Shown: positions 21,624-32,589 of the stretch, one piece after another
Numbering within the stretch: the stretch's first letter is position 1
Layout of the letters: every line of letters begins with the position of its first letter
Source: Gambelia wislizenii
Lineage: Eukaryota > Chordata > Lepidosauria > Squamata > Crotaphytidae
DNA: 64,000 bases
Assembly: GCA_030847615.1 (NCBI GenBank)
Contig: JAUMIR010000015.1
Location: forward strand, 7,271,501 to 7,335,500
Direction of reading: 5' to 3'
Translations under genes and position numbers: made by a program
The notes under the pieces: generated by a model
What the model was told of the DNA's origin: nothing
Database searches by the model: none
Seen by the model: the letters and a program-made list of their open reading frames with translations, nothing else

Positions 21624-21783
21624 GCTTTTCTTCGCGATCGAAGATTCAGGAAGACTCATCCCGCGCTTTCTACAAGCGCAATGATGACTGAAAAGGCCAA
21701 TCTGAGATAAACAAGTCCAGTTGCAGAAAGCACAGTGGAAGGTCTCCTTGGGTGATGTTTCCGGGTTGTGATTCTTTCTGTGT
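21586..21783 (-). mobile_element. Zinc-finger LINE, 3' end (copy 1) with (AG)n tail
   Basis: The minus-strand translation ends in a Cys/His finger, CNWTCLSRIGLFSHHRAC, followed by RKRGMS. The 3' tail is a CT run on the plus strand (about 21593-21620), that is, (AG)n on the element's strand. It closely matches 62526-62705. The element is cut at 21783 by the 3' end of a CR1; its endonuclease half is at 22425-23955. Confidence 0.82.
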
Positions 21784-22424
21784 TCATAGAATCATAGAAT
21801 CATAGAATTGCAGAGTTGGAAGAGACCACGAGGGCCATCCAGTCCAACCCCCCTGCCACGCAGGAAATCTTGATCAAAGCATCCCCAACAGATGGCAATC
21901 CAGCCTCTGTTTAAAGACCTCCAAGGAAGGAGACCCCACCACGCTCCGAGGGAGTGTGTTCCACTGCCAAACAGCTCTTACTGTCAAAAAGTTCCTCCTC
22001 ATGTTGAGGTGGAATTTCTGTTCCTGGAGCTTGCATCCATTGCTCCGTGTTCCAGTCTCTGGAGCAGCAGAAAAAAAGCCTGCACCATCCTCAGCGTGAC
22101 ATCCCTTCAAATACTTAAACAGGGCTATCATATCGCCTCTTAACCGTCTTTTCTCCAGGCTAAACATACCCAGCTCCCTAAGTCTCTCCTCATAAGGCAT
22201 CGTTTCCAGACCTTTCACCATTTTAGTTGCCCTTCTCTGGACACACTCCAATTTGTCAATATCCTTTTTTAATTGTGGTGCCCAGAACTGGACACAGTAT
22301 TCTAAGTGAGGTCTGACCAAGGCAGAATAGAGTGGAACTATTACTTCCCTTGATCTAGACACTATACTTCTATTGATACAGCCCAAAATCGCATTGGCCT
22401 TTTTAGCTGCCGCATCACACTGTT
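21784..22424 (-). mobile_element. CR1 fragment fused into the zinc-finger LINE
   Basis: A young-subfamily CR1 on the minus strand, from the octamer tail at 21784 to RT codons [19 protein letters not shown] at about 22424-22365. The RT C-terminus is open (minus-strand ORF 22464-21874: [45 protein letters not shown]). The first ~13 codons of that ORF come from the zinc-finger LINE. The junction shares GAACAG between both partners. Confidence 0.92.
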
Positions 22425-23955
22425 CAAGTTTTGTTTGCAGATTTGCCTGGAAATTGTCTCTCATGGTAGCTTGTTGAAGATAGTTGACTTGGAGTCTCTT
22501 CTTTTAGATGCCACCCCACTTAGGTTTGAACTTAATATGAAGATTTAGTTTACATCTTACGAGTCGGTAATCTTTTTGGCATTTTGCACTGGGCATCACT
22601 GGTATGACGGACATCGCGAATGTTTCTCTGGTGGACTAGAACATAGTCAATGAGGTGCCAATGTTTGGATTGGGGATGCATCCAGGTTGTCTTCAAGCTG
22701 AAAGATTGTGTTTGTAATAGTCAGCTGTTGTTCTTCAAAGAACTCTAGCAGGAGGCATCCATTGTCATTGCAACTTCCAACACCATGCTTGACTAAGACA
22801 CCTTTCCAGGCTTAGGAGTTCTTTCCTACTCTGGAATTGAAGTCACCAAGGATAATAATTTTATCTTCTACAGAAACTTTTTGTATGAGTTGGCATAGGT
22901 CTGTGTGGAATTTGTCTTTCTCTACAGGGTGGCTTGCATAGTTGGGGCATATACACTAAAGAGAACAACGTGAGGGAGGCGTAAGGAAATAATGCGATCA
23001 GAGTGTCCTGTTGGCAAGGTTTTGAGTTTGGAGGCAAGCGAGTTTTAAATCATAAAGCCAACTCCTGAAAGATGTTTTTCGGTTTTGGGTTTGCCAGACC
23101 AGTAAAGTGTGTAGCCGGTGCCATGTTCTTTAAGGCTGCTTTCCTCATGAAGATGAACTTCTCTAAGAGCAGCAATGTCAATATTAAGTCATGATAGTTC
23201 ATGGGCTATTAGGGCAGAATGACGCTCAGGCCATCCACTATCTGCTGAGTCTCACATGGTTCTGATGTTCCAGCATGCAAGCATCAGTTTATTTACACCT
23301 TTGGAGGCCGGTGAATGCCTTTGTTTCTTTGCCTTGGTTTGACCACATCAGAAGATGCCCGTTGGTCGTGGCTAGCCAACCAGGTAGATGGGGATGAGCT
23401 TTCATTAGGCCACCTTTTCTAGGTCCCTCTCCATATGGAGCAAGCAGCTTTCTCCTTAAAAAAGGCTGCTTGGTCATTCAGGATGCTGCCAAACAAGACT
23501 GTCATCTCCCGGGTCAGCCTCGAGCGACCAAATTCCTGAGCCGCCTGCATGCAGGGTTGGGTCTGCGGCTTCCAGTGCATCTTTATACCTGCCGTTTCAT
23601 CCCTTGCCTATCGCTGGCCTCACCTTTTAAACCAAAGGTTCATCTGCTGTGACTTTGCAAGCACGGACGGTAGCAGGGAGGTCCTCAGGTGGCAGGTTTG
23701 ATTAGAGTTTCCTTCTCTTAGATGGTTGACCTTACAGGGTTGGACGAGCACCATCTGCCCGGGTTTGGGATTAGTTTTCCTTCTCCTAGGATGGTTGCCA
23801 TAAGGCTAGAGAGCCCATCCTGCCCTTTGACGCTCTTTGTCAGACGTTTCGGTTTTGACCTGTCTGGCATGGGAGACCCTACCGGTGGCTATTATGCCAC
23901 TGCCAGCATAGCTCAAAACATCATTAGGGCATGCAAAGCCTCTGTCCCATGACAA
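22425..23955 (-). mobile_element. Zinc-finger LINE, 5' region and endonuclease domain (copy 1)
   Basis: Minus-strand frames give AP-endonuclease blocks: a SLRLPHVVLFSVYAPTMQAT stretch (about 22990-22930), then MHPQSKHWHLIDYVLVHQRN (about 22685-22625) and IRDVRHTSDAQCKMPKRLPT (about 22625-22560). A linker [20 protein letters not shown] runs into the CR1 junction. A GC-rich 5' segment (23290-23955) has no ORF and holds two related sub-repeats (GATTAG..TTCCTTCTC.TA near 23698 and 23770). Several stops are present and the RT domain is absent. Clade uncertain; the endonuclease and C-terminal finger resemble a widespread L2/RTE-like group. Confidence 0.75.
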
Positions 23956-24640
23956 GGGAGCATCAATGAAGAGGTCCAAACATATATAGGAAATGGAAAA
24001 AGGGAGAAATCACCAAAGAAGAATTCAAACAGATAGTGAACACATGTAGGAGTAAAGTCAGAAAAGCTAAAGCACAGAATGAGCTCGGGCTTGCTAGAGA
24101 GGTTAAGAACTATATATATATATATATATATATATTTGGCATGGCCACAGCAAAAGGAAGATTCTGTCCTGGGCCCAGTGCTATTCAATACCTTTATCAA
24201 TGACTTGGATGACAGAATTAGGGGCATACTTATCAAATTTGCAGATGACACCAAATTAGGAGGAATAGCTAATACCCTAGAGGACAGGATCGAAATTCAA
24301 AATGACCTGGATAGACTGGAGAGCTGGGCCAAAGCTAACAAAATGAAATTCAATACGGAGAAATGTAAGGTACTTACATTTTCTGCACTTAGGGCAGAAA
24401 AACAAAATGCATAGATACATGATGGGGGAGACCTGGCTGAACAAGACTAGGTGCAAAATGGATCTAGGAGTCCTAGTAGACCACAAGTTGAACATGAGTG
24501 AACAGTGTGATGTGACAGCTAAAAAGGCTAATGCGATTTTGGGCTGGATCAATAGAAGTATAGTGTCTAGATCAAGGGAAGTAATAGTGCCACTCTATTC
24601 TGCCTTGGTGAGGCCTCACCTATAATACTATGTCTAGTTC
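23956..24640 (+). mobile_element. CR1 fragment with internal deletion at a (TA)n tract
   Basis: Plus-strand CR1. A pre-RT segment ([40 protein letters not shown], about 23985-24110) is followed by a (TA)n run at 24112-24136. It then jumps directly to [13 protein letters not shown] and [18 protein letters not shown] (about 24170-24290), so the intervening RT blocks are missing. Frames continue DLGVLVDHKLNMSEQCD and [20 protein letters not shown], and the element stops at about 24640 without the 3' tail. Confidence 0.9.
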
Positions 24641-24995
24641 TTCGTCTTGTTGCTTTATGGGTTCATCATAAAATAATATGTCCCCAACAAGATTCTGGCC
24701 CGAGACTGTGTTTCTTAAACTCAGGTATTAATGATGACTCAGATGGGGCAGAACCATGGACCTCTGCCCAGATTGCCCTTGTTGAACAGTATATTTTCCT
24801 CTCTTAGTACATTATTATTTAGTATAGCCCCTTCTGCTGGAACTCTGTCCTGCTCCTTTACCTTTGCATCCCAAAACTATATAATGTAGAAGACTGGAAG
24901 AACCATTGCAAGAGTGGTACCAATGCATCTCAGAAATTGCACCCATTGTTCCCTAAGGGACATTTGGGTGCAATTTCTGTGATGCAGAAATCATG
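24641..24995. other. Non-coding flank of the full-length L1, with 22-bp inverted repeat
   Basis: No gene. It contains TGCATCTCAGAAATTGCACC..(24924-24945) and its inverted copy (24965-24986), 22-bp arms with one mismatch around a loop that itself contains TCCCTAAGGGA. The right arm ends 9 bp before the L1 target-site duplication. Confidence 0.7.
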
Positions 24996-25009
24996 AAAAC
25001 ATTTGTTCT
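24996..25009. repeat. 5' target-site duplication of the full-length L1
   Basis: AAAACATTTGTTCT, repeated exactly at 32001-32014 after the L1 poly(A). The flanking sequence reads through continuously if the element is removed. Confidence 0.92.
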
Positions 25010-26808
25010 CTGGACTTCCGGTTCTGCTGCGAGAGGTGAGGGACGCGAGGGCGAGAAGCTCCTGCCCTAACGTTCTACTGCTGCGTTTGTTTCTTCCCCC
25101 TTTGAAGATTTTTGGGGGACTCCTTCCTCGGGAAGACGAAGGGGTGAAGGTGGGCTCGAAGTTTTCCCGCTAATTCTGTGGACGTCTTCGGAGACGGAGG
25201 TCTCCGGGGACTCCACAGAAGTGGAAAATGCTGGGCGAAGAGCCATCCCACAACGCAGCAGAAGGCTTCTGTAGCCACCAGCCAACTCGGGCGGATTAAA
25301 AAGAGACGAGAGAAGAGAGGAAGAAAGAACAGATACTGTTGGTACAGCGAGTGGATTTTGTGTTACTTTTGCAATCTTATCTCACAGACGAAGGAGAAAA
25401 GGTTGGACTGAGCTACTTGAGAACCTTCCTCCCCAATGGTACAATCCGTTCCTTACCCCCTGCTTGTTAACCTTGGAGTTAAGCACGGTTCTGAACTCAA
25501 TTACTGAATTGCGAACTCAGAGATCAGAGACAACAATGGAAATAAAGGGGGCTAAGGTAAAAGCTTTTATTTTACACTCCCAAAGAGAATCTTTTGCCTT
25601 ACTTCAATTATATTAATTTACCTCTTTGGGGAGATCATTGACATTAGCACTAACATTACGGTGTAGTAGTTACTAGAGACTCCATTTCCAATTGGTGAGA
25701 AGAGTGGGAGACGGAGGAGCGTTTAACGCGGATTTCAACGGATCTCCCTATGCAGTTGCATTCCACCTGAGAATTTTCTTCAATCTACCTATGCTATTCT
25801 GAGTTCCCGAAGTTCTATTATAACTCCTCCAAAAATTTGTTTGAAACAGTTAATAATTGTTTAAATTGGGTTTAAAATTTTGTGTAAAAATTTGTTTAAA
25901 AACTAAAGTATATTTCTAAGCCCGGGAGAAAACGAAATAATGGGCGCAAACGGACTGATTTAAGCTGTGAAGATTTAAGTGGACTGGGAAGTCGATGTTG
26001 AGGTTTTGTTTTTGCATTGAGTTTTGCATTGGTTTAGAGCTATTCGACTGTATAGACTGCACTACATATATTGTTTTTCACTGTATGGTACTAAGGGGAT
26101 GAACTGGTAGTATCAAAGCTTAAAAGGACCTGGGGTATATAACTGGAAGAGGAAAGAAAATAAAAGGAGGAATAAGAGGGATACGAGGAGGAGGAAGGAA
26201 GGAAGGAAAATAGGATGAAGAGGAAAGAAAGAGGGGTTACAGAAAGCCCAGGGGTAATAGTAAATAAAACACAAGGAACAGCACAGTAAGGAAGGTGCTC
26301 TTAGATCCTAACGCATAAAATAGACATTTGTAGCTAATCATAATTGTATATATACATAGATAAGTAAATTCATACACATATACAGATACTCACAATTATA
26401 CAATTATACACAGCGACAATAACTTTTACATATCTCCAATATTATTGCTAACGCATATATTATTAAGAATTAAAGGAAAATTATATATAATTCGCTATCA
26501 GTGGCTAAACATATATATGTTTACATTTATATTTACATTTCTATATAATCCACATCTATAGATAGATGTGGGTATACAGATATCTGAATATATGATATTC
26601 TTTTCAATTCATCAAAATTGAGATAATTTGGTCCTAAGGGGGTAAACATATTATATGAGGGTTTTTTTCTTTTTCTTTTCCCTCTCTTTCTTTAAAGGTA
26701 GGAAATCTTAGTTTAAATCAGACAGCTTAGTCCTCCAAGTAAAGAGGTGTTTTTTGTGGGAATCAAGGATAATTTGATCTATAAAACTCCACTCTATAGA
26801 TTAGAAAC
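25010..26808 (+). promoter_or_regulatory. L1 5' UTR / internal promoter region
   Basis: About 1.8 kb between the upstream duplication and the ORF1 ATG. The first ~300 bp are GC- and CpG-rich (e.g. GAGGGACGCGAGGGCGAGAAG, 25036 on), unlike the AT-rich remainder; by analogy with other L1s this would hold the internal promoter. The rest has no ORF above 80 codons. Promoter function is inferred from position and composition. Confidence 0.6.
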
Positions 26809-27881
26809 ATGGCATCAGGTGTTAAGAAAACGGTATCTCAAACACAGGTGTTAACAAGAAGAGGGTCCATAGAGGCAATGAAGCTACCAGAGTTACATAC
26901 GTTGATCATTGAGGATTTAAAGGCAGAGTTAAAAAATTTTAAACAAGAAATAAGGGCGGAGCTCAAAGACTTGAGGAAGGAAATAAAGTTGGATAACAAA
27001 AAGGAAACGGATTTACTAGGGAAAAAAATAGACAAGATACACAAAGACATTGAAGAAATGAAAGGTGAATTCACTAAATTAAATGGAAAGACTAAAGAAT
27101 CAGACGAGAAAATAGACAACATTATAAAGAAACAAGAAATGGATGAAGTACAATTACTTAACCAAGAATTGCGACATAGAGAAAAAAGTATCAAATTGAG
27201 AGGAATCCCAGAGAGACTAAATGAAAACTTGGTGGAAAGGTTGACATCTCCATTAGCAGAGTTCATTGGGTATACGGAAGCCAATTTAGAAAGAGAATTG
27301 GACAGAGCTTTCAGGATTAACTCATCAGTGGCCAGAGACAAAAAATTACCAAGAGATGTGATAATCTCATTTACAAGAACAAAAACAAGAGATCTGATTA
27401 TTCAGCAAAGCTATAAAAAAACCAGTTAATTAACGGGGATGAACTCAAAATCTTTAAAGATATACCACCAGCAATCTTAAAGAAAAGACAAGATTACAGT
27501 TTTATGACTCAGTTATTGTCTAAAAATGGGATATTCTATAAATGGGAAAGAATAGAAGGAATATCCTTCACATACAATCAAAAAAGGTACAAAATAAACT
27601 CAATTCCCAAAGCTAAAGAATTCTGCAAGAAATTTGAAAGGGATTTAGAAAAGAACAAAGCAGGAAAGAAACGAATAAAGGATAATAAAAACAAGAGCGT
27701 AGAAGAATTAGTAGAAGAGGAGGGAAGAGAGGCGCAAAGAGGCAAAAATCCAGAAGAAGACAGATTGGAAAAAGATGATCAAGGTGAGAGTGACCAGGAG
27801 GAGGTGGAGACAGAAGAAACAGAAGGATTGAAGCGTAGTGAGGAAAGTCAGAGTAATTCAGAGGATGAAGATGAACCTTAA
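26809..27881 (+). pseudogene. L1 ORF1 (RNA-binding coiled-coil protein), one frameshift
   Basis: Start at ATG 26809 (MASGVKKTVSQ). A charged heptad-rich coiled coil spans about residues 30-125 (ELKNFKQEIRAELKDLRKEI, KKIDKIHKDIEEMKGEF). The RNA-recognition region begins REKSIKLRGIPERLNENLVE (about residues 125-145). At an A-run (about 27413-27420) the frame shifts by one nucleotide and the first frame ends at 27429. The C-terminal domain continues in the other frame (INGDELKIFKDIPPAILKKR, then GIFYKWERIEGISFTYNQ) to an acidic Glu/Asp/Ser-rich tail and TAA at 27879-27881. The total would be about 357 residues. ORF1p packages L1 RNA. Confidence 0.88.
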
Positions 27882-30800
27882 GATAACAACATGGAACGTG
27901 AAAGGACTTAACTCGGAATACAAAAGAAGGCAAGTTTTACATTATTTGGAAAAATTGAAATCTGATATAACCTGCATCCAAGAGACAAGAATTAAAGAGA
28001 AGGATATTCGATTCTTGAAGTGTGCAACACTAGGGAATTTGTTTTATTCAGCAACAGATAAGCAGAAGAAGAGAGGGATAGCCCTGTATGTAAATAAGAA
28101 TTATGAAGCAAAAGAATTATTCAAGGATGATAAAGGCCAGATAATAGGAATAGAAGTCTCCGTCATTGGAAAGAAACTGGTTATTGTAGGAATATATGCA
28201 CCTAACAACAATCAAGAATCCTTTTATAGAGATGTACACAAGAGAATTGAAAATTACGATAAGGAAAACTTAATGATAATCAGTAATTTCAATGGAGTCA
28301 TTGATCCTAGTAAGGATAGAACAACAAATAAAAAGTCAAAATTTAAAGGAAAATTACCCAAGAGTTTTTTTGAAATGAAAAGGGAACTAAGTTTGGAGGA
28401 CACCTGGACAATTAAGAAAGGAGAAGAGAAGGGATTTACTTTTTTCTCTGACAGGTTTAAGTCTATGTCCAGAATAGATTTAATATTAACCTCAAAAATC
28501 TCATCCCAGCGATTTCAAAGTTGGAGATTTTGACTAAATCAATATCAGATCATAACCCCTTACAGATTGAGATGGAATCTCAAAAGAAATCATTTCATTG
28601 GAGGATAAATGAGAATTTGCTGCGAGATGAGACCTTCCTGAAATCATTAAAAAGAGAAATAAAACTTTACTTCAAAGAAAATTTGACAAATGAGGTACAA
28701 ACAAGAGTGGTGTGGGATGCTGGTAAGGCAGTAGTGCGAGGAATCCTAATTAAAAGAGGAGCAGAAGTTAAAAAAGCATGATCAGAGAGATGCAAATTCT
28801 TGAATAAACAATTAGGGATAAAAGAAAGAGCATTGAGAGAACATCCAAATAATATGGATATAATTCGGCAAATTAACTGATTCAAAAGCAAATAAATTTG
28901 GAAGAGTTAAATCAGATAGACAAGAAAATTAAAAGAACAAGGCAAAGGAACTTCGAACATGGAAATAAATCCGGCAAGTGGCTTGCTCACAAATTAAAAA
29001 AAGACTTGAAAAGAAATTAATTCTACAATTAAAAAATAAGGAAAAGATAATAACAAATCAAAAAGAAATAATAGAAGCCTTCCATGGATATTACACGCAA
29101 TTATTTAAAAAAGAAAAATCTAGAGATACATCAGAAGAATTCCTAAAAAAGTACCTAGACCAACATAATCTTCCGGATCTATCCAACAAGTCAAAGAAGA
29201 AGCTAAATGACCCTATTACAGTCACAGAAATATCAATAATCATAAGAAAATTAAAATCAAACAAAGCTCCAGGTCCGGATGGCTACACGGCATTATATTA
29301 TAAATTGGTAGAAGAAGAAATAATCTTGCCCCTACACAAAACATTCAATGAAGTGGAAGGGAAAGGTGTACCAGAATCATGGATAAATGCTAATGTTACA
29401 TTAATTCCTAAAGAGGGTAAAGATATTAAAGACGTAGCCAACTATAGACCCATATCTCTGCTTAACCAAGATTATAAAATATACACAGCAATTATAGCAG
29501 AAAGGTTAAAAAAAATCATAGGAGAAATTGTCCAGGAAGACCAAAATGGGTTTATTCCTGGAAGACAGATTAAGAACAACACAAGAGTAATCCTAAACAT
29601 AGTGGAGTACTTTGAAAAGAACAATGAAAAGAAATTGGCAATGTTATTTGTCGACGCGGAAAAAGCTTTCGATAATGTAAGCTGGGATTGCCTCTTAGAA
29701 GTAATTAAAAGACTGGTGGGCAGAGAAAACTTCTTTAAAAGGATAGAGAAGATATATGAAAAACAGACAGCGACTCTAATAGTAAATGGGGAGAGATCAA
29801 AATTAATAAAGGTATCTAAAGGTACTAGGCAAGGGTGCCCTCTATCACCTTTACTTTTCATAATAGTATTGGAAATACTAAACAGAACTATAAGAGAAGA
29901 TAAACTCCTAACAGGAGTGAAAACAGGAGGGTACAAGTTTAAATTACGCACCTTCGCAGATGATCTAGTTATCTTTTTAGAGAACCCAACTGACAACATA
30001 GAACACTTACTAGACATTATAACAGAGTTTGGAGGCTATACAGGGTTCAAAATAAATAGAGAAAAACCAACATTATTAACCAAAAATATGAATGACCAGG
30101 AAGACCAATTACTAGCAGAGAGGTCAGGTTGTAAAATCGCTAAAAAAGTGAGATACTTAGGTATTTCGGTGACAAAAAGAAATATAGATGTATTTGAAAA
30201 TAATTATATTAAGACCTGGAAGGAAATTAAGGTTGATATGGATAGATGGGCCAAATTGAATCTGTCAGTCTCTGGAAAGATCGCAGTATGCAAGATGAAT
30301 ATCCTACCAAAAATGCTATTTCTGTTTCAGAATGTACCAGTGATTATAAAAGATAAATATTGGGCAGAATGGGAGAGAGATCTGAAAAATTTCATTTGGG
30401 GAAATAAGAAAGCCAGGGTTAAGTGGAAATATCTAACAGACTCAGTGGAAAGAGGAGGTTGGGGCATGCCAGATCTTAAATTATATTACTATGCGGCTTC
30501 GTTAATGTGGTTGTTAGAGTGGGTAAAATTAGAAAATGAGAAGTTGTTAGCTATCGAAGGGTATGACAATCGCTTTGGATGGCATGCGTATTTGTGTTAT
30601 GTCAAAGATAAAGTGAATAGAGACTTCAATAACCATTTTGTAAGAAGAGCTTTACTACATGTTTGGAAAAAGGTTAAAAAACTCTTCTATTTTAAATTAC
30701 CATACTGGACTTCCCCCCAGGAAGCGTTTCAAAAGAATTGGAAGAATACTGTGTGCTGGCTGAAATACAAAGATCTAATTAAGGAAAACAGAGAGGGGAA

Positions 30801-31650
30801 AATTATTTTGAAATCGATAGAAGAACTGGAAGAAAGACACAAAGTTAACTGGTTTACGTATTTACAGATAAAAGCGAGATTCCAGGAGGATATGAAATCT
30901 GATAGCATAGAAAGAGAAGATAACGACTTAGATAAACTCTTATGGGAAGGAAAGGAAAAAGGAAAGATCAGTAAATTTTATAATTTACTACTAAAAAGAA
31001 CTTTGGAAACTGACAATATAAAAAACTACATGATTATATGGGCGGAGGACTTAGGGTACCCACTGGAGTTAGAGGCATGGGAAAGAGCTAGGAAGAGAAC
31101 TTACAAATTCACAAGTTGTCAAAATCTGAAAGAGAATTACCAGAAGATAGTTCATAGGTGGTACTTTACCCTGGAAAGATTAAACAGAATTAACAACTCC
31201 ATTAATAATAACTGCTGGAAGTGTCAAAAAAATGTTGGCACTCTAATTCACATGTGGTGGAGGTGTAAGGTAATAAGGAGGTTTTGGAGTCAATTGCATA
31301 AAATCCTGGAAGAGATTTTTCAATTCCAATTTGAACCAAAATCGGAATTTTTTTTGTTAAATATGCTTGACGGATTAGAAGAAGGGGTGGTGAGGAAAAA
31401 TTGGAAGATGATGTTATACTTGATTTCAGCAGCGAGGCTGACTATAGCCCAAGGGTGGAAATCACACAAAGCGCCCACAATAGATGAATGGTTAAGAAAA
31501 TCACAAGATTTGCTTGAAATGGATATATTGACTTCTAAAATCCATAATCTCCCCAAAGAAAAAACACTGGAGAAATGGAGGCCAGTCCTACAGTTTTGGG
31601 AAGCAAGAGGACTAGGCTATGATGAGGAGAATTTGTCATTAATGGGGTAA
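27871..31650 (+). pseudogene. L1 ORF2 (endonuclease and reverse transcriptase), damaged 5' third
   Basis: The most likely start is ATG 27871 (MNLKITTWNVKGLNSEYKRR), overlapping the ORF1 stop by 11 nt; ATG 27865 and 27838 are in frame upstream. Endonuclease motifs: ITCIQETRIKEKDI, IVGIYAPNNN, IISNFNGVID (normally GDFN; the catalytic Asp is Asn here), FTFFSDR, SRIDLIL, then after a frameshift near 28505 SISDHNPLQIEM. A stop at 28779-28781 and more lesions follow to about 29000. From 28978 to 31650 the frame is open for 890 codons. Motifs there are KAPGPDGYTALYYK, YRPISLLNQDYK, DQNGFIPGRQ, LFVDAEKAFDNVSWD, GTRQGCPLSPLLF, the catalytic TFADDLVIFLENP, SGKIAVCKMNILPK and the terminal knuckle CWKCQKNVGTLIHMWWRCK. 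Confidence 0.92.
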
Positions 31651-32000
31651 AGAGGGGAGGAGGAAGCAATGTAATTTCTGATTATAATGGAAAAGTAAGA
31701 CTGGAGAGATACATACTCAAAAGTTAAGTTTAAACAAAGTACTTAGAAGATTAGTATTAGCAAGATGCGGGTCCCAAAAGTATCGCAATATAGGAAGTCA
31801 AACTTACCAAGGTCTCAAATTGATATTCGAATACAAAGCGGTGAATTCGAGTAATATGAGTAAAGTGAAATGATTATTATTTAAAGATTACATAGCATGC
31901 TTTAATTGACTGTATAATCTGAATATGTTAAAGTGTATAATCTGAATATGTCAAGGTGTGATGTAAAAGCATTATGTTAATAAAATATTATAGATAAAAA
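31651..32000 (+). other. L1 3' UTR and poly(A)
   Basis: Non-coding tail after the ORF2 stop. It starts with the purine-rich AGAGGGGAGGAGGAAGCAATG. TATAATCTGAATATGT is repeated in tandem at about 31911-31951. The polyadenylation signal AATAAAATATT at 31980 is followed by A9 running into the target-site duplication. Confidence 0.85.
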
Positions 32001-32014
32001 AAAACATTTGTTCT
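32001..32014. repeat. 3' target-site duplication of the full-length L1
   Basis: Exact copy of 24996-25009. The following TGTGATACTACAAGG is genomic flank. Confidence 0.92.
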
Positions 32015-32029
32015 GTGATACTACAAGGA

Positions 32030-32215
32030 TTTGCAACCTCTCCCTTCCTTCTTTTTATGCTGCAAGAGACTAACATGGCTCTTTTTTTAAAAAAAGAGGA
32101 GGAAGGGAGGGAGGGGAGGAGAAAAAAAAAGAAATGTGGCAGTACCTTTAAGACTGTTTTTTATTTAACATGCCAGTCTTTGGAGTATGGTAAAGCTCGC
32201 AGTTTATTGTTCTCC
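32030..32215. repeat. Dispersed repeat with AAGAGACTAACATGGCT and CAGTACCTTTAAGACTG ends
   Basis: Two landmarks, GCAAGAGACTAACATGGCTC (about 32060-32079) and GTGGCAGTACCTTTAAGACTG (about 32135-32155), correspond to the end and the beginning of the element at 63670-63870. They are separated here by an A/G-rich tract, so this is probably two abutting partial copies. Confidence 0.5.
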
Positions 32216-32589
32216 TTTGTGTGCTGTTTTTGCTGTTGCTACTAGAGCTGGTGAAGGATAAATCCATTCAGGTTGCCATCTATGACTTTTCCAAGGATTC
32301 TCCATTCTGCTCCTCTCCATCTTTCACCCCCATTGTAAGTCTTTTCCTACCATTAATGCACCCTGCTGAATGTCTGAGTCCCCTCCCTGCTCCACTTCTT
32401 TCCAGGACAAAAAAGGCTTGAGGGTTCTAAAAAAACATTTATAACAGTGCCAGCAGCCAGTTTTGCAAGGTGGAATTAGTAATTTCATTAATGCAGGAAG
32501 AAGGGGGGGGCACATATTATTAAGACCAGGAATCTTCCTGGAACTCTGTGCAATCTTTAGAAACTATTCTTGCAACCCATGAAACTTAA
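32216..32589. other. No recognised gene
   Basis: Short ORFs only, no family resemblance. A G8 run is at about 32503-32510. Confidence 0.4.

Larger units (their letters stand above)
25010..32000 (+). mobile_element. Full-length L1 retrotransposon, ~7.0 kb
   Basis: Complete structure: CpG-rich 5' UTR (25010-26808), ORF1 (26809-27881, one frameshift), ORF2 (27871-31650, several lesions in the 5' third), 3' UTR (31651-about 31980), AATAAA and a short A-run (31995-32000+). It is bounded by the 14-bp duplication AAAACATTTGTTCT. The intact duplication and a 2.7-kb open RT region suggest a fairly recent insertion, but frameshifts and a changed endonuclease residue mean it is no longer autonomous. 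Confidence 0.94.
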
